From assembly GCF_035666175.1 (NCBI RefSeq), contig NZ_CP142016.1, forward strand, positions 1,302,001 through 1,366,000: a DNA stretch of 64,000 bases, written 5' to 3'. The translations under genes and the position numbers were made by a program. Shown piece after piece: positions 10,355-21,060 of this stretch. Source of the DNA: Riemerella anatipestifer (GTDB taxonomy: Bacteria > Bacteroidota > Bacteroidia > Flavobacteriales > Weeksellaceae). Under the pieces are notes generated by a model. The model was not told the origin of the DNA and searched no databases. It worked only from the letters and a program-made list of their open reading frames with translations. Every line of letters begins with the position of its first letter. Position 1 is the stretch's first letter.

Positions 10355-11734
10355 CTATTGGTTAGACGTTCTAGACAACTTAGACTGCATTAACCCATCA
10401 TAATGATGATTCAACAAATAGGTATTGATTTGCTGTACTGTATCTAGGATAACTCCCACCATAATAAGTAGTGAGGTGCCACCAAAAAATAGAGCAAATC
10501 TATCTGTCTGAACCAAACTTCCATACACTAAAGCTGGAAGAACTGCAAAGATAGCTAAAAAAATTGCACCTGGCAAAGTAATTTTAGATAAAATATCATC
10601 TAAGTAGTCTGCAGTCTCTTGTCCAGGTCTTACCTTTGGAATTAAACCTCCATTTCTTTTAAGGTCATCAGCCATCTGATTTACTGGAATTGTAATAGCT
10701 GTATAGAAGAATGAGAAGATAATGATAAGTATAGCAAACAATAAGTTATATTGCCAACTAAATACATTTTTAAATCCAGCTAGGAAAGTATTTGTTTCAT
10801 CTACTTTAGTTAAAAGCCCAGGTACAAACATCAATGCTTGTGCAAAGATAATTGGCATTACCCCAGAAGCATTAACTTTTAATGGAATCCACTGCCTTGC
10901 TCCCTGCATAAGGTTTCTTGTATTTCCTCCTCTTGCTTGAGCTCTACTTACATACTGAATAGGTATTTTTCTTACCGCAACAGAAAGTACAATAGCCAAT
11001 AGAATCACAACTAACCAGAATAAGATTTCTATCAATATCATGATAGTTCCCATACCTCCTTTACCTGTTTGAGCCGTTACCTCTTGTATAAAAGCCATAG
11101 GTAAATCGGCTAAAATCCCTACCATAATTAGTATTGATATACCATTACCTATACCTTTATCTGTAATTTTCTCTCCTAACCACATTGCAAATACAGAACC
11201 TGCAACTAAAATTACAATACTAGGCAACCAAAACATAATAGAAGAAGGATCTACATAGTACGCTGATGCAAACTGAGAGTAAGGTAAGAATAGCCCCGTG
11301 ATAGAACCCAAATAAGATGGTGCCTGAACCAAACATACCGCTATTGTTAACCAACGCGTAATTTGGTTAAGAGTATTTCTACCCGACTCACCATCTTTCT
11401 GTAATTTCTGTAAATACGGAATAGCCATCCCCATCAGCTGAACAATAATAGAAGCCGAGATATAAGGCATAATACCTAACGCCATAATGGAAGCACGGCT
11501 AAACGCACCTCCAGTGAATGACGATAGTAAACCTAATAATCCTGCTCCCTGTTTACTACCACCTTGATTTTGGTATTGCTCTAAAAGAGTTCCTACCTCT
11601 GTCATGTTGATAGCTGGTAGAGATATATAGGATGCGAATCTATACACCAATATCATCCCTAAAGTAAAAAGAATTTTATCCTTTAACTCTTTAAGGCTCC
11701 AAATGTTTTTAAGTGTTTGTATAAATTCTTTCAT
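10355..11734 (-). CDS. secY: Protein translocase subunit SecY
   Basis: The 459-aa protein has about ten hydrophobic helices. Typical SecY features include the plug region after helix 1 (EVGTLLEQ), [16 protein letters not shown] in helix 2, and the cytoplasmic loop with [14 protein letters not shown]. It forms the pore for Sec-dependent export across the inner membrane. It sits between rplO and infA, the usual spc-operon position, with 8 and 11 nt gaps. Confidence 0.98.
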   Translation of the reverse strand: MKEFIQTLKNIWSLKELKDKILFTLGMILVYRFASYISLPAINMTEVGTLLEQYQNQGGSKQGAGLLGLLSSFTGGAFSRASIMALGIMPYISASIIVQLMGMAIPYLQKLQKDGESGRNTLNQITRWLTIAVCLVQAPSYLGSITGLFLPYSQFASAYYVDPSSIMFWLPSIVILVAGSVFAMWLGEKITDKGIGNGISILIMVGILADLPMAFIQEVTAQTGKGGMGTIMILIEILFWLVVILLAIVLSVAVRKIPIQYVSRAQARGGNTRNLMQGARQWIPLKVNASGVMPIIFAQALMFVPGLLTKVDETNTFLAGFKNVFSWQYNLLFAILIIIFSFFYTAITIPVNQMADDLKRNGGLIPKVRPGQETADYLDDILSKITLPGAIFLAIFAVLPALVYGSLVQTDRFALFFGGTSLLIMVGVILDTVQQINTYLLNHHYDGLMQSKLSRTSNQ

Positions 11735-11742
11735 TGTAATAA

Positions 11743-12192
11743 TTAAAGGGTAACTACTTTACCTCCTGCTTTATTGATTAGTTCTTCTGCAGATTTAGTA
11801 AACTTATTTGCAGAGATAGACACTGCAGATTTAAGCTCTCCTCTTCCCATGATTTTAATTAAATCATTCTTAGAAGCCAAACCATTTTCTACTAAAACCT
11901 CTTTAGTGATATCACCTTTGATTCCTTTAGTATCTATAAGAGTTTGGATAGTATCTAAATTGATACCTCTGTAGTCTTTTCTGCTAATGTTGTTAAATCC
12001 AAATTTAGGAAGTCTTCTTTGTAAAGGCATTTGTCCTCCTTCAAATCCTATTTTCATAGAGTATCCAGAACGAGACTTTTGTCCTTTATGTCCTTTTGTA
12101 GAGGTACCTCCTTTTCCACTTCCTTGTCCTCTACCAATTCTTTTAGAATTATGTGTAGAACCTTTAGCTGGTTTTATGTTATTTAAATTCAT
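11743..12192 (-). CDS. rplO: 50S ribosomal protein L15
   Basis: I place the start at 12192 (MNLNNIKPAKGSTHNSKRIG) rather than the in-frame ATG 45 nt upstream, because L15 proteins begin at this conserved MNLxxL-P motif. The result is 149 aa with the Gly-rich GRGQGSGKGGTSTKGHKGQ stretch. L15 is a late-assembling 50S protein. The 80-nt gap before it, after rpmD, holds a small inverted repeat. Confidence 0.95.
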   Translation of the reverse strand: MNLNNIKPAKGSTHNSKRIGRGQGSGKGGTSTKGHKGQKSRSGYSMKIGFEGGQMPLQRRLPKFGFNNISRKDYRGINLDTIQTLIDTKGIKGDITKEVLVENGLASKNDLIKIMGRGELKSAVSISANKFTKSAEELINKAGGKVVTL

Positions 12193-12225
12193 TTGTTTTA
12201 AATTTAAGATTGAAGATTCAAAACT

Positions 12226-12255
12226 AGGAGGTCTCATTCAATCACAAAACCTCCT
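12226..12255 (-). other. Small inverted repeat upstream of rplO
   Basis: Seven-bp arms (12226-12232 and 12249-12255) flank a 16-nt loop in the rpmD-rplO gap. On the transcribed strand the first arm reads AGGAGGT. It could be a weak RNA hairpin; no function is claimed. Confidence 0.3.
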
Positions 12256-12272
12256 GTTTATTATCTAAATTT

Positions 12273-12449
12273 CTATTTTTGAACTTCTACTAAGTGCTGT
12301 ACAGCAGCTACCATACCTAATATAGCAGGTGTAGCCTCGTGCTCTACTACTTGATGTAACTTTCTAAGACCTAAAGCTTCAAGGGTTCTCTTTTGGGTTT
12401 TAGTTCTACCAATAGCACTTCTTACTTGTTTTACTTTAATTGTTGCCAT
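12273..12449 (-). CDS. rpmD: 50S ribosomal protein L30
   Basis: Reading from 12449 gives 58 residues starting MATIKVKQVRSAIGRTKTQK with RTLEALGLRKLHQ, the L30 signature. It lies 10 nt after rpsE in the normal spc order rpsE-rpmD-rplO. Confidence 0.95.
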   Translation of the reverse strand: MATIKVKQVRSAIGRTKTQKRTLEALGLRKLHQVVEHEATPAILGMVAAVQHLVEVQK

Positions 12450-12459
12450 TTTTTCAAAA

Positions 12460-12981
12460 TTAACCGTTAAATACTTTACTCAATGTTACACCTCTCATTC
12501 TTGCGATTTCTTCTGGTCTTCTGATATCTAACAAAGCTTTGAAAGTTGCTTTTACCACATTGTGTGGGTTAGAAGAACCTTTTGACTTTGAAAGGATGTC
12601 ATGTACACCAGCTGATTCTAGCACCGCTCTTACCGCACCACCTGCGATAAGCCCTGTACCGTGAGAAGCAGGTCTCAAGAAGATATTAGCTCCACCATAT
12701 CTAGCTGTAGTTTCGTGTGGAATTGTATGGTTTACAACAGGAACTTTTACTAAGTTTTTCTTAGCATCTTCTACTGCTTTAGAAATTGCAGAAGCTACCT
12801 CTTTAGATTTTCCTAATCCGTAACCTATAACACCATCTTCATTTCCTACCACTACGATTGCTGAGAAGCCGAAAGCTCTACCTCCTTTAGTAACCTTAGT
12901 AACTCTATTAACAGCCACTAAACGATCTACTAACTCTAAACCTCCAGGTTTTACTCTTTCTATATTATCTAATCCTAACAT
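12460..12981 (-). CDS. rpsE: 30S ribosomal protein S5
   Basis: The 173-aa protein has the double-stranded RNA-binding S5 domain ([19 protein letters not shown]) and the C-terminal domain with [19 protein letters not shown]5 contributes to decoding accuracy. It lies 13 nt after rplR. Confidence 0.98.
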   Translation of the reverse strand: MLGLDNIERVKPGGLELVDRLVAVNRVTKVTKGGRAFGFSAIVVVGNEDGVIGYGLGKSKEVASAISKAVEDAKKNLVKVPVVNHTIPHETTARYGGANIFLRPASHGTGLIAGGAVRAVLESAGVHDILSKSKGSSNPHNVVKATFKALLDIRRPEEIARMRGVTLSKVFNG

Positions 12982-12994
12982 AATTTTTTAACTT

Positions 12995-13348
12995 TTAAAA
13001 TTTCAAACCTCCTTCTCTAGCACCATCAGCAAGAGCTTTTACTCTACCGTGATACACAAAACCATTTCTATCAAATACTACTTTCTCATACCCTGCAGCA
13101 ATAGCTTTCTGAGCGATAGCTTTACCAACAGCCGTTGAAATTTCTACTTTTGTTCCTTTAGCATCAAAACCTTTCTCTCTTGAAGAAGCTTGTACTAAAG
13201 TTTTACCTTCCTTATCATCAATAAGCTGAGCATAGATTTCTTTATTACTTTTGAATACAGATAATCTTGGTGCTGCTTGAGTTCCGGAAACTTTTCCTCT
13301 AACTCTTCTCTTTATTCTTAATCTTTTCTGTTCTTTACTTAGTGCCAT
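12995..13348 (-). CDS. rplR: 50S ribosomal protein L18
   Basis: This 117-aa protein shows the L18 pattern: a basic N-terminus, [17 protein letters not shown], and the C-terminal [21 protein letters not shown]18 binds 5S rRNA. It lies 11 nt after rplF. Confidence 0.97.
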   Translation of the reverse strand: MALSKEQKRLRIKRRVRGKVSGTQAAPRLSVFKSNKEIYAQLIDDKEGKTLVQASSREKGFDAKGTKVEISTAVGKAIAQKAIAAGYEKVVFDRNGFVYHGRVKALADGAREGGLKF

Positions 13349-13359
13349 TTTCTTAAATT

Positions 13360-13905
13360 TTAAGCAGATTTACCAGCCTTTCTTCTAATTTGTTCTCCTA
13401 CAAATCTAACCCCTTTACCTTTATATGGCTCAGGTTTTCTGAAAGATCTAATTTTTGCAGCTACCATACCCAATAATTGCTTATCATAAGACGATAAAGT
13501 AATGATAGGGTTCTTACCTTTCTCTGTTACAGTTTCTACCTGAACTTCAGAAGGAAGCTCTAGTATAATACCGTGAGAAAAACCAAGAGCTAACTCTAAT
13601 CTTTGTCCTTGATTAGAAGCTCTATAACCAACTCCCACAAGCTCTAACTTCTTAGTAAAACCTTCAGAAGTTCCAACTACCATGTTATTGATTAGTGCTC
13701 TATAAAGTCCGTGAAGAGCTTTATGCTGTTTAGACTCAGACGGTCTGTTAACTGTAAGTACACCGTCATTTTGTTCTATAGTAATACCTCCTGTAAGTTC
13801 CTGAGATAGTTCTCCCTTAGGTCCTTTTACTGTTACCACACCATCTTTCTCAGTGATAGTAACTCCAGAAGGAATTGTTATAATTGCTTTACCAATTCTT
13901 GACAT
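13360..13905 (-). CDS. rplF: 50S ribosomal protein L6
   Basis: The 181-aa protein carries the two L6 repeats and the signature [19 protein letters not shown] near the C-terminus. L6 lies near the sarcin-ricin loop. It is 17 nt after rpsH. Confidence 0.98.
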   Translation of the reverse strand: MSRIGKAIITIPSGVTITEKDGVVTVKGPKGELSQELTGGITIEQNDGVLTVNRPSESKQHKALHGLYRALINNMVVGTSEGFTKKLELVGVGYRASNQGQRLELALGFSHGIILELPSEVQVETVTEKGKNPIITLSSYDKQLLGMVAAKIRSFRKPEPYKGKGVRFVGEQIRRKAGKSA

Positions 13906-13922
13906 TTTCCTTTTATTAAAAA

Positions 13923-14321
13923 TTAATATACATAGCAGATTACCTCTCCACCTACTTTCTCTAATCTCGCTTTTTTGTCAGTCATCACTCCTTTAGAAGT
14001 AGATATAATAGCTACACCTAAGCCATTAAGTACTCTTGGAAGTTCTGCAGAACCTTTGTACTGTCTTAAACCAGGTCTAGAAGCTCTTTGGATAGACTTA
14101 ATTGCTGGTTTACCAGTTTGTTTGTCGTACTTTAAAGCGATTTTAATAGTTCCTTGAACTGCATTGTCCTCAAACTTGTAGTTCAAGATATAACCTTGAT
14201 CAAATAAGATTTTAGTAATCTCCTTTTTGATTTTCGATGCAGGAATTTCCACCACTTTGTGGCCTGCGCTTTGTGCGTTCCTTACTCTAGTTAGGAAATC
14301 TGAAATTGGATCTGTTACCAT
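13923..14321 (-). CDS. rpsH: 30S ribosomal protein S8
   Basis: The 132-aa protein starts MVTDPISDFLTRVRNAQSAG and ends with the GLGVAIISTSKGVMTDKKAR block of S8. S8 binds the central domain of 16S rRNA and in E. coli represses the spc operon. A 120-nt spacer with a hairpin separates it from rpsN upstream. Confidence 0.97.
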   Translation of the reverse strand: MVTDPISDFLTRVRNAQSAGHKVVEIPASKIKKEITKILFDQGYILNYKFEDNAVQGTIKIALKYDKQTGKPAIKSIQRASRPGLRQYKGSAELPRVLNGLGVAIISTSKGVMTDKKARLEKVGGEVICYVY

Positions 14322-14360
14322 TTTTCGTTTTTTAAAATTATTGGTTTATGATAATCAGTA

Positions 14361-14413
14361 TTTGAAGGCTTTAAAATTAAAGGCAAAAGCTAAATATCTT
14401 CAAAGCCCTCAAA
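14361..14413 (-). other. Hairpin in the rpsN-rpsH spacer
   Basis: Arms at 14361-14372 and 14402-14413 pair over 12 positions with one mismatch in the unusual 120-nt gap inside the spc segment. It has no T-run, so it is not a classical terminator. A regulatory or processing role is possible but unsupported. Confidence 0.4.
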
Positions 14414-14441
14414 CTTAATTATCTTGATTTGTTAAAAATTA

Positions 14442-14711
14442 TTACCAACTTGCTTTTTTAACTCCAGGTATTAAACCTTGGTTAGCCATTTCTCTAAAAG
14501 TTACTCTAGAGATACCGAAAGTTCTCATGTATCCTCTGGGTCTTCCTGTAAGCTTGCAACGGTTATGCAACCTTACTGGCGAAGCATTTTTAGGTAATTT
14601 TTGTAATGCTTCATAATCTCCAGCTTCTTTTAGAGCTTTTCTTTTAGCAGCATATTTAGCAACTAGTGCTTCTCTTTTGCGCTCACGCGCTTTCATTGAT
14701 TCTTTAGCCAT
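14442..14711 (-). CDS. rpsN: 30S ribosomal protein S14, zinc-free type
   Basis: At 89 aa this is the long S14 form with no Cys-x-x-Cys zinc ribbon; [18 protein letters not shown] is the conserved core. It is 5 nt after rplE. Confidence 0.97.
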   Translation of the reverse strand: MAKESMKARERKREALVAKYAAKRKALKEAGDYEALQKLPKNASPVRLHNRCKLTGRPRGYMRTFGISRVTFREMANQGLIPGVKKASW

Positions 14712-14716
14712 TCTTC

Positions 14717-15268
14717 TTAGTTCTTTTTAAATGGTAAACCGAAATGAGTTAATAAGGCTTTAGCCTCTTTATCTGTTCTAGCACTTGTTACGAAAGTGAT
14801 ATCCATACCTTGTATTTTTTTCACTTTATCAATAACAATCTCAGGGAAGATAATTTGCTCAGTAATACCTAAGTTATAGTTCCCTCTACCGTCAAAACCA
14901 TCAGCTTTGATTCCGTTAAAATCTCTAATTCTAGGTAGAGCAGAAGATGTAAGTCTATCTAAAAACTCGTACATTTTATCTGCTCTTAGCGTTACCTTTG
15001 CACCAATAGGCATACCTTTTCTTAGTTTGAAAGAAGCTTCATCTTTCTTAGAAAGAGTACCTACAGCTTTTTGTCCGGTAATTGCCGTTAATTCTTCCAC
15101 TGCATAATCTACGATTTTTTTATCCGCAGTAGCAGCTCCTAAACCTTGGGATACAACGATTTTCTCTAATTTAGGTACTTGCATTACAGACTTATACCCA
15201 AACTCTTCCATCATTGCAGGAACAATTTTCTCTTTATATAATTTTTTAGGTCTTGCTATATATTCCAT
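14717..15268 (-). CDS. rplE: 50S ribosomal protein L5
   Basis: The 183-aa protein has the L5 signature ([14 protein letters not shown]) and [18 protein letters not shown] near the end. L5 binds 5S rRNA and contacts P-site tRNA. It is 9 nt after rplX. Confidence 0.98.
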   Translation of the reverse strand: MEYIARPKKLYKEKIVPAMMEEFGYKSVMQVPKLEKIVVSQGLGAATADKKIVDYAVEELTAITGQKAVGTLSKKDEASFKLRKGMPIGAKVTLRADKMYEFLDRLTSSALPRIRDFNGIKADGFDGRGNYNLGITEQIIFPEIVIDKVKKIQGMDITFVTSARTDKEAKALLTHFGLPFKKN

Positions 15269-15277
15269 CGTTCTTTA

Positions 15278-15598
15278 TTATAAAGTTTTACCAGTAGTTT
15301 TAGCTACTCTTACTTTCTTATCTCCTTCCATTTTATATCCCACTCTAGTAGCTTTTCCGTTTTCATCCATCAAAGCTACATTAGATATATGGAGAGAAGC
15401 TTCTTTCTCTACGATACCACCTTGAGGGTTTGCAGCTGAAGGCTTAGTATGTTTTTTAACAATATTTACACCTGCTACTATCACTCTAGGATCTTTACCT
15501 TCTTTTCTGATTACCTCAAGAACTTCTCCTTTGCTTCCTTTATTTTTTCCAGTGGTAACGATAACATTATCACCTCTTTTAATTTTAACTTTTGTCAT
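15278..15598 (-). CDS. rplX: 50S ribosomal protein L24
   Basis: The 106-aa protein opens with the KOW motif (KIKRGDNVIVTTGKNKGSKG), followed by HTKPSAANPQGGI. L24 starts 50S assembly. It is 19 nt after rplN. Confidence 0.97.
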   Translation of the reverse strand: MTKVKIKRGDNVIVTTGKNKGSKGEVLEVIRKEGKDPRVIVAGVNIVKKHTKPSAANPQGGIVEKEASLHISNVALMDENGKATRVGYKMEGDKKVRVAKTTGKTL

Positions 15599-15617
15599 TG
15601 TTTTAAAATTTTTAAAA

Positions 15618-15986
15618 TTAAAGTACTTCAGGAGCTAATGAAATAATCTTCATATATTCCTTATCTCTTAATTCACGAGCAACTGGTCCGAAAACACGAG
15701 TTCCTCTCATCTCTCCAGCAGCATTTAAAAGAACACAAGCATTGTCATCAAAAGAGATGTAAGATCCATCTTTTCTTCTAACTGCTTTTTTAGTTCTCAC
15801 TACTACTGCTTTAGATACTTGCCCTTTCTTAGCATTTCCTGTAGGAGTAGAATCTTTGATAGTCACTACGATTTTATCACCCACAGATGCATATCTTCTT
15901 TTGGTACCTCCCAAAACTCTGATTACTAATACTTCTTTAGCACCAGTATTATCAGCTACTTTTAATCTTGATTCTGTTTGTAACAT
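15618..15986 (-). CDS. rplN: 50S ribosomal protein L14
   Basis: The 122-aa protein begins [19 protein letters not shown] and ends with a VARELRD block, both diagnostic of L14. Its start codon overlaps the rpsQ stop by one base (TAATG), so the two are translationally coupled. Confidence 0.98.
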   Translation of the reverse strand: MLQTESRLKVADNTGAKEVLVIRVLGGTKRRYASVGDKIVVTIKDSTPTGNAKKGQVSKAVVVRTKKAVRRKDGSYISFDDNACVLLNAAGEMRGTRVFGPVARELRDKEYMKIISLAPEVL

Positions 15987-16240
15987 TACTTAGCTCTTTC
16001 TATGATTCTTACTAATCTCCATCTTTTATTTTTGCTCAAAGGTCTTGTTTCTTGGATAAGAACAGTATCGCCTTCGTTACACTCGTTGTTTTCATCGTGT
16101 GCGGTATATTTTTTCGTTTTCAAAACGAACTTACCGTACATTGGGTGCTTCATTTTCATAGTCTCACTAACAACAATGGTCTTTTCCATTTTATTGCTCG
16201 AAACTACTCCGATTCTTTCTTTTCTTAAATTTCTTTCCAT
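15986..16240 (-). CDS. rpsQ: 30S ribosomal protein S17
   Basis: The 84-aa OB-fold protein ([19 protein letters not shown]) is a standard S17. It lies 15 nt after rpmC and overlaps rplN by one base. Confidence 0.97.
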   Translation of the reverse strand: MERNLRKERIGVVSSNKMEKTIVVSETMKMKHPMYGKFVLKTKKYTAHDENNECNEGDTVLIQETRPLSKNKRWRLVRIIERAK

Positions 16241-16255
16241 AATAAAATGAAATTC

Positions 16256-16441
16256 TTATTGTTTGTTAGTTAGTTCAGTTTCAAGTCTTGCGATAGTCTT
16301 CCTCAAATCTCTGATTTGGATAGGATTTTCAATTGGGCTAATTCTGTGAGCTAATTTAAGTTTCCCATAAGTAGCTTTCACTTCTACCAATTTACTTTTT
16401 AAATCCTCTACGCTTAGATTTTTAATTTCAGCTTTTTTCAT
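16256..16441 (-). CDS. rpmC: 50S ribosomal protein L29
   Basis: This 61-aa helical protein (MKKAEIKNLSVEDLKSKL, then NPIQIRDLRKTIARLETEL) is L29, which sits at the peptide-tunnel exit. It is 11 nt after rplP. Confidence 0.96.
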   Translation of the reverse strand: MKKAEIKNLSVEDLKSKLVEVKATYGKLKLAHRISPIENPIQIRDLRKTIARLETELTNKQ

Positions 16442-16452
16442 TTCTAAAAGAT

Positions 16453-16878
16453 TTATTGAGGTTTAACAAAATCGTTTGCTACTACAAACTTAGTAACTAC
16501 AGGAAGTTTCTGAGCTGCAAGTCTTAAAGCTTCTTTAGCTACTTCGTAAGGAACACCTCCTACTTCAAACATGATTTTACCCGGCTTCACTACAGCTACC
16601 CAATATTCTACAGCACCTTTACCTTTACCCATACGCACTTCTGCAGGCTTTTTAGTAACTGGCTTATCTGGGAATATTTTAATCCACAACTGTCCTTCTC
16701 TCTTCATATATCTAGTTGCAGCGATACGAGCTGCCTCTATTTGTCTTGCAGTAATCCAAGCACCTTCTGTAGCTTTAATACCGAATGTTCCGTAAGCAAG
16801 CCTATGTCCTCTGTTGGCATTGCCTTTCATTTTCATTTTATGAACCTTACGGAATTTGGTTCTTCTTGGTTGTAACAT
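16453..16878 (-). CDS. rplP: 50S ribosomal protein L16
   Basis: The 141-aa protein starts [20 protein letters not shown] and carries [19 protein letters not shown] and [17 protein letters not shown], both typical of L16. A 110-nt spacer holding a heptamer repeat separates it from rpsC upstream, an unusually wide gap for this operon. Confidence 0.98.
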   Translation of the reverse strand: MLQPRRTKFRKVHKMKMKGNANRGHRLAYGTFGIKATEGAWITARQIEAARIAATRYMKREGQLWIKIFPDKPVTKKPAEVRMGKGKGAVEYWVAVVKPGKIMFEVGGVPYEVAKEALRLAAQKLPVVTKFVVANDFVKPQ

Positions 16879-16889
16879 AATTTTATATA

Positions 16890-16982
16890 TTAGATGTTAG
16901 ATGTTAGATGTTAGATTGAAAAAAATTAAATTCAGCTCTTGTAACGGAAGATCTAATTTCTAATTTCTATCTTCTAACTCTA
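16890..16982. repeat. TTAGATG heptamer repeat with inverted counterpart
   Basis: Four tandem copies (3.9 units) of TTAGATG run from 16890 to 16916. About 35 nt further on, 16951-16982 is built of the complementary kind of word (TCTAATT, TCTAACT). The two halves can pair imperfectly, so this is a low-complexity palindromic element in the rplP-rpsC gap. A similar element lies near 41951. Confidence 0.65.
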
Positions 16983-16988
16983 ATTAAA

Positions 16989-17684
16989 TTATTTTCTTTC
17001 TCTTCTTTTATTACCAGAAGATTTTTTCTGAGTACCTACTAATGGAGAAAGCTCTCTCTTACCATATACTTCTCCTTTCATTATCCATACCTTAACACCT
17101 AATCTACCATAAGTAGTGTGTGCTTCTGCGATATGGTAATCTATATCAGCTCTGAAAGTAGATAATGGAATTCTTCCTTCTTTGAAAGACTCACTTCTTG
17201 CCATTTCAGCACCGTTCAATCTTCCTGAAATTTGGATTTTAATTCCCTCTGCTCCCATTCTCATAGCTCCCGCGATAGCCATTTTAACAGCTCTTCTGTA
17301 AGAAATCCTGTTTTCAATTTGCTTAGCTACGCTATCTGCTACTAATACAGCATCTAACTCAGGTCTTTTAATTTCAAAGATATTGATTTGAACATCTTTA
17401 CCAGTAAGTTTCTTTAACTCTTCTTTTAGTTTATCTACTTCCTGACCACCTTTACCGATGATAAGTCCTGGTCTAGCAGTAGTGATAGTTACAGTAACTA
17501 ACTTAAGGGTTCTATCAATATAAATTCTTGAAATACCACCTTTAGATAATCTTGCCTCAAGATATCTTCTGATTTTGTAGTCTTCTGCGATTCTGTCTCC
17601 ATAATCGTTTCCTCCAAACCAGTTAGAATCCCATCCTCTGATGATACCTAGTCTATTACCAATTGGATTTGTTTTCTGTCCCAT
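16989..17684 (-). CDS. rpsC: 30S ribosomal protein S3
   Basis: The 231-aa protein has the KH domain (about 40-110, [18 protein letters not shown]) and the C-terminal S3 domain ([20 protein letters not shown]). S3 forms part of the mRNA entry channel. It is 7 nt after rplV. Confidence 0.98.
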   Translation of the reverse strand: MGQKTNPIGNRLGIIRGWDSNWFGGNDYGDRIAEDYKIRRYLEARLSKGGISRIYIDRTLKLVTVTITTARPGLIIGKGGQEVDKLKEELKKLTGKDVQINIFEIKRPELDAVLVADSVAKQIENRISYRRAVKMAIAGAMRMGAEGIKIQISGRLNGAEMARSESFKEGRIPLSTFRADIDYHIAEAHTTYGRLGVKVWIMKGEVYGKRELSPLVGTQKKSSGNKRRERK

Positions 17685-17691
17685 ATCTTGA

Positions 17692-18096
17692 TTATTGATT
17701 ATCTGTTTTTGAACCTAATACTAATGTTACATGGTTAGATCTTTTTCTAATTCTGTAACCTCTACCTTGTGGTGCAGGACGCAATCTTTTCAATTGTCTT
17801 GCACTATCTACATATATTTCCTTAATGAAAAGGTTAGCCTCTTCTATATCAGCTCCTTCGTTTTTGTTTTGCCAGTTAGCAATTGCAGAAAGAAGAAGTT
17901 TTTCTAATTTATTAGAAGCCTCTTTTTTAGAATATCTAAGGATATATAGAGCTTTATCTACATTTTCTCCTCTAATGATATCAGCAACGAGTCTCATTTT
18001 TCTTGGAGAAGAAGGGCAATCATTAAGACGTGCCTTTACCACATCTTGATTTGCTGCTTTACGTGCTATTGCACTATCTTGTTTTCTTTTTCCCAT
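17692..18096 (-). CDS. rplV: 50S ribosomal protein L22
   Basis: The 134-aa protein has the L22 core ([20 protein letters not shown]) and the extended hairpin loop near the C-terminus with [19 protein letters not shown], which lines the exit tunnel. It is 5 nt after rpsS. Confidence 0.97.
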   Translation of the reverse strand: MGKRKQDSAIARKAANQDVVKARLNDCPSSPRKMRLVADIIRGENVDKALYILRYSKKEASNKLEKLLLSAIANWQNKNEGADIEEANLFIKEIYVDSARQLKRLRPAPQGRGYRIRKRSNHVTLVLGSKTDNQ

Positions 18097-18101
18097 AATG
18101 A

Positions 18102-18380
18102 TTATCTGCTACCTTTATTTTTGTTACCTGAGTGACCTCTAAAAGATCTTGTTGGAGAAAATTCACCTAACTTATGTCCTACCATATTTTCAGTTACATA
18201 AACAGGTATGAAAGACTTACCATTATGTACTGCTATAGTTTGACCTACCATGTCTGGAGAAATCATAGATGCTCTAGACCATGTTTTAATTACCGTTTTC
18301 TTTCCTGATTCTATATTCGCTTGAACCTTCTTCTCTAATGAATGGTGAATGAAAGGTCCTTTTTTAAGTGATCTTGCCAT
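18102..18380 (-). CDS. rpsS: 30S ribosomal protein S19
   Basis: The 92-aa protein begins [19 protein letters not shown] and contains [20 protein letters not shown], the S19 signature. It is only 2 nt after rplB. Confidence 0.98.
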   Translation of the reverse strand: MARSLKKGPFIHHSLEKKVQANIESGKKTVIKTWSRASMISPDMVGQTIAVHNGKSFIPVYVTENMVGHKLGEFSPTRSFRGHSGNKNKGSR

Positions 18381-18382
18381 AA

Positions 18383-19204
18383 TTATTTTCTTTTGGATAC
18401 GATGTAACGGTTAGACACTTTATTTTTCTTTCTAGTCTTGTAACCTTTAGCTGGTTTACCGTTTCTAGATCTAGGGTGACCTCCTGAAGATCTACCTTCA
18501 CCACCACCCATTGGGTGGTCTACTGGGTTCATTGCTACAGCTCTAGTTCTTGGTCTTCTACCTAACCATCTGCTTCTACCTGCTTTACCAGATACAGTAA
18601 GCTGATAGTCTGAGTTAGACACAGAACCAATCATAGCCATACACTCTACTAGAATCATTCTAGATTCTCCTGAAGGCAATTTAACGATAGCAAACTTACC
18701 ATCTCTAGAAGTAAGTTGCGCAGAAGAACCTGCACTTCTTGCTAAGATAGCTCCTTGTCCAGGTCTAAGCTCTATACAAGAGATAACAGTACCTAGAGGA
18801 ATATCTTTTAATTTCATTGCATTACCTACATCAGGTGTAGCTGTTTGTCCAGAAACTACAGTTTGTCCTACTTTGATACCGTTAGGAGCAATCATGTATC
18901 TCTTTTCTCCATCAGCATACTCTAACAAAGCGATGAACGCAGTTCTGTTTGGATCGTATTCCACAGTTTTTACAGTTGCCTTAACATCAAATTTGTTTCT
19001 TTTGAAGTCAATAATTCTGTACTTTCTTTTGTGTCCACCTCCAGTGTAACGCATGGTCATCTTACCAGTATTGTTACGACCGCCTTTCTTTGAAATACCT
19101 ACAGTAAGGCTTTTCTCAGGTTTGTTGGTAGTAATCTCTTCAAAATTGTTTACAATTCTGAATCTCTGTCCTGGGGTGATAGGTTTTAATTTTCTAACAG
19201 ACAT
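18383..19204 (-). CDS. rplB: 50S ribosomal protein L2
   Basis: The 273-aa protein has the OB domain, the SH3-like domain, and the C-terminal [20 protein letters not shown] motif, whose His is close to the peptidyl-transferase centre. L2 is needed for subunit joining. It is 19 nt after rplW. Confidence 0.98.
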   Translation of the reverse strand: MSVRKLKPITPGQRFRIVNNFEEITTNKPEKSLTVGISKKGGRNNTGKMTMRYTGGGHKRKYRIIDFKRNKFDVKATVKTVEYDPNRTAFIALLEYADGEKRYMIAPNGIKVGQTVVSGQTATPDVGNAMKLKDIPLGTVISCIELRPGQGAILARSAGSSAQLTSRDGKFAIVKLPSGESRMILVECMAMIGSVSNSDYQLTVSGKAGRSRWLGRRPRTRAVAMNPVDHPMGGGEGRSSGGHPRSRNGKPAKGYKTRKKNKVSNRYIVSKRK

Positions 19205-19223
19205 TACTATTATTTATAAATTA

Positions 19224-19514
19224 TTAATTAGTTGCAAATACATCAATAAATTCACCTTCTAAAAGCTGAACCATTGCTTTTTTCAATTTGTTGGTTTTTC
19301 CAACTTGAAGTCCTTTTTTAGTGTACTTAGCAGAAACTTTAGGAGCATAAATCATTGTTCTTACATCTGCTACCTTTACACCATAAGCTTCTTCTACCGC
19401 TTGTTTGATTTGGATTTTATTCGCTTTAGTATCTACTAAGAAACTGTAAACGCCTCTCAAATCAGACAAATTAGAAGCCTTTTCTGAAATAATTGGTTTT
19501 ATGATTACTGACAT
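19224..19514 (-). CDS. rplW: 50S ribosomal protein L23
   Basis: The 96-aa protein (IIKPIISEKASNLSDL, then NKIQIKQAVEEAYGVKVADV) is L23, the docking site for trigger factor and SRP at the tunnel exit. It starts 3 nt after rplD. Confidence 0.97.
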   Translation of the reverse strand: MSVIIKPIISEKASNLSDLRGVYSFLVDTKANKIQIKQAVEEAYGVKVADVRTMIYAPKVSAKYTKKGLQVGKTNKLKKAMVQLLEGEFIDVFATN

Positions 19515-19517
19515 GAT

Positions 19518-20147
19518 TTATTTTCTTAAATTTTCTTGAAACTTTTCTACTGCACCTTCTAAGAATACAACCTCTCCAGCATTTACTAAGTCATAAGAAG
19601 AAATTTCATTAAAATTCATTACTTTAGCCTTAGGTAAATTTCTTGAAGACAAGTACACATTCTTGTTAGCTTCTCCTAGTACAAATAAAGACTTCTTACC
19701 TTCTAATCCTAATGCATTTACCACATTGATAAACTCTTTAGTTTTAGGAGTTTCAAAAGAAAAATCTTCTAATACTTTAACACTGTTATCTCTCATTTTT
19801 TGAGAAAGAACAGATTTTTTAGCTAATCTTTTAAGTGCTTTATTTAACTTAAATCTATAATCTCTCGGCTTAGGACCAAAAACTCTACCCCCACCTTTGA
19901 ATACAGGAGACTTGATATCCCCGTATCTAGCAGAACCAGAACCTTTTTGCTTCTTAAGCTTTTTAGTAGAAGCTGTAATTTCGCTTCTTTCCTTAGCCTT
20001 ATGAGTTCCTTGACGCTGTGCAGCAAGATACTGCTTTATCTCTAAGTAAACCGCGTGCTGATTTGGCTCTATTCCGAAGATAGCCTCATCTAAAGACACC
20101 TTTCTTCCGGTTTCTTTCCCTTGAATATTTAATACTACTAGTTCCAT
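19518..20147 (-). CDS. rplD: 50S ribosomal protein L4
   Basis: The 209-aa protein has the L4 fold with the tunnel-lining loop ([20 protein letters not shown]). It overlaps the end of rplC by 10 nt. E. coli L4 represses the S10 operon; whether that holds here is unknown. Confidence 0.98.
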   Translation of the reverse strand: MELVVLNIQGKETGRKVSLDEAIFGIEPNQHAVYLEIKQYLAAQRQGTHKAKERSEITASTKKLKKQKGSGSARYGDIKSPVFKGGGRVFGPKPRDYRFKLNKALKRLAKKSVLSQKMRDNSVKVLEDFSFETPKTKEFINVVNALGLEGKKSLFVLGEANKNVYLSSRNLPKAKVMNFNEISSYDLVNAGEVVFLEGAVEKFQENLRK

Positions 20148-20761
20148 CTTCTGATAATTACATAAGAATTTTTAGCTCCCGGAACAGCACCTTTTACCAC
20201 TAAAAGATTTTGTTCTTCATCTACTTTTAACACCTGAAGGTTCTGAACAGTTACCTGCTTACCTCCCATTCTACCAGCCATTCTTAAGCCCTTAAATACT
20301 CTTGATGGGTCTGAACCCGCACCAATAGAACCTGGAGCTCTCAATCTGTTGTGCTGCCCGTGAGTAGCCTGCATTACACCGCCGAAACCATGTCTTTTAA
20401 CTACCCCTTGAAATCCTTTACCTTTAGAAGTACCTGTAACATCTACATACTCTCCTTCTGAGAATAATTTAACAGTTACTTCATCTCCTACTTGCAAATT
20501 ATCGAACCCATGGTGGAATTCGTGTAATTTAGCTTTAGGAGTTGAACCAGCCTTTTTAAAATGACCAGCCAATGCCTTACCGACATTCTTCTCACTCTTG
20601 TCATCGAAACCTAACTGATAGCCTACATAGCCATCTTTTTCTACGGTTCTGACCTGTAAAACCGAACATGGACCTGCTTGAATAACAGTACAAGGAATAT
20701 TTTTCCCAGACTCGTCAAACAATGAAGTCATTCCGATTTTTTTTCCAATAATACCTGACAT
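20138..20761 (-). CDS. rplC: 50S ribosomal protein L3, first gene of the operon
   Basis: The 207-aa protein has the L3 signature ([20 protein letters not shown], then [16 protein letters not shown]). It is the first gene of the operon: the canonical leading gene rpsJ is not upstream, where instead a promoter and a divergent gene are found. The leader from the predicted start site is about 100 nt. Confidence 0.98.
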   Translation of the reverse strand: MSGIIGKKIGMTSLFDESGKNIPCTVIQAGPCSVLQVRTVEKDGYVGYQLGFDDKSEKNVGKALAGHFKKAGSTPKAKLHEFHHGFDNLQVGDEVTVKLFSEGEYVDVTGTSKGKGFQGVVKRHGFGGVMQATHGQHNRLRAPGSIGAGSDPSRVFKGLRMAGRMGGKQVTVQNLQVLKVDEEQNLLVVKGAVPGAKNSYVIIRRWN

Positions 20762-20869
20762 TATTAAAAATTAAAATTATTATTATTTAATTAAATTTCA
20801 ATTACTTAAATCAAAAACTCAATATTTACCAATGAGAAAAAGACATACTTTTCCCAAAAATTGAGTGTG

Positions 20870-20900
20870 CAAATATACAAAGATTTTTTTTACTGACAAA
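20870..20900 (-). promoter_or_regulatory. Promoter of the ribosomal operon
   Basis: On the - strand this reads TTTG, 19 nt, TATATTTG (-33 at 20897-20900, -7 at 20870-20877), an exact match to the Bacteroidota housekeeping promoter with the ideal spacing. It is the only good promoter seen upstream of rplC. Confidence 0.88.
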
Positions 20901-21052
20901 CAATAAGTTAAATTTTTATCCCATCCTTAATTTATTTATTATAAAAGATTTACCTCATCGCAAAAACTCCGCTTAAAGTTCAAAAAAATCATTTATTCTG
21001 ACGTGTAATTTAATTACCAAATCTCACCTTTTATAATGTTTTTAGAAATCCT

Positions 21053-21060
21053 TATATTTG
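21053..21060 (+). promoter_or_regulatory. -7 element giving a leaderless mRNA
   Basis: TATATTTG ends 4 nt before the ATG at 21065, so transcription should begin at or very near the start codon. The -33 box is weak. Confidence 0.55.
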
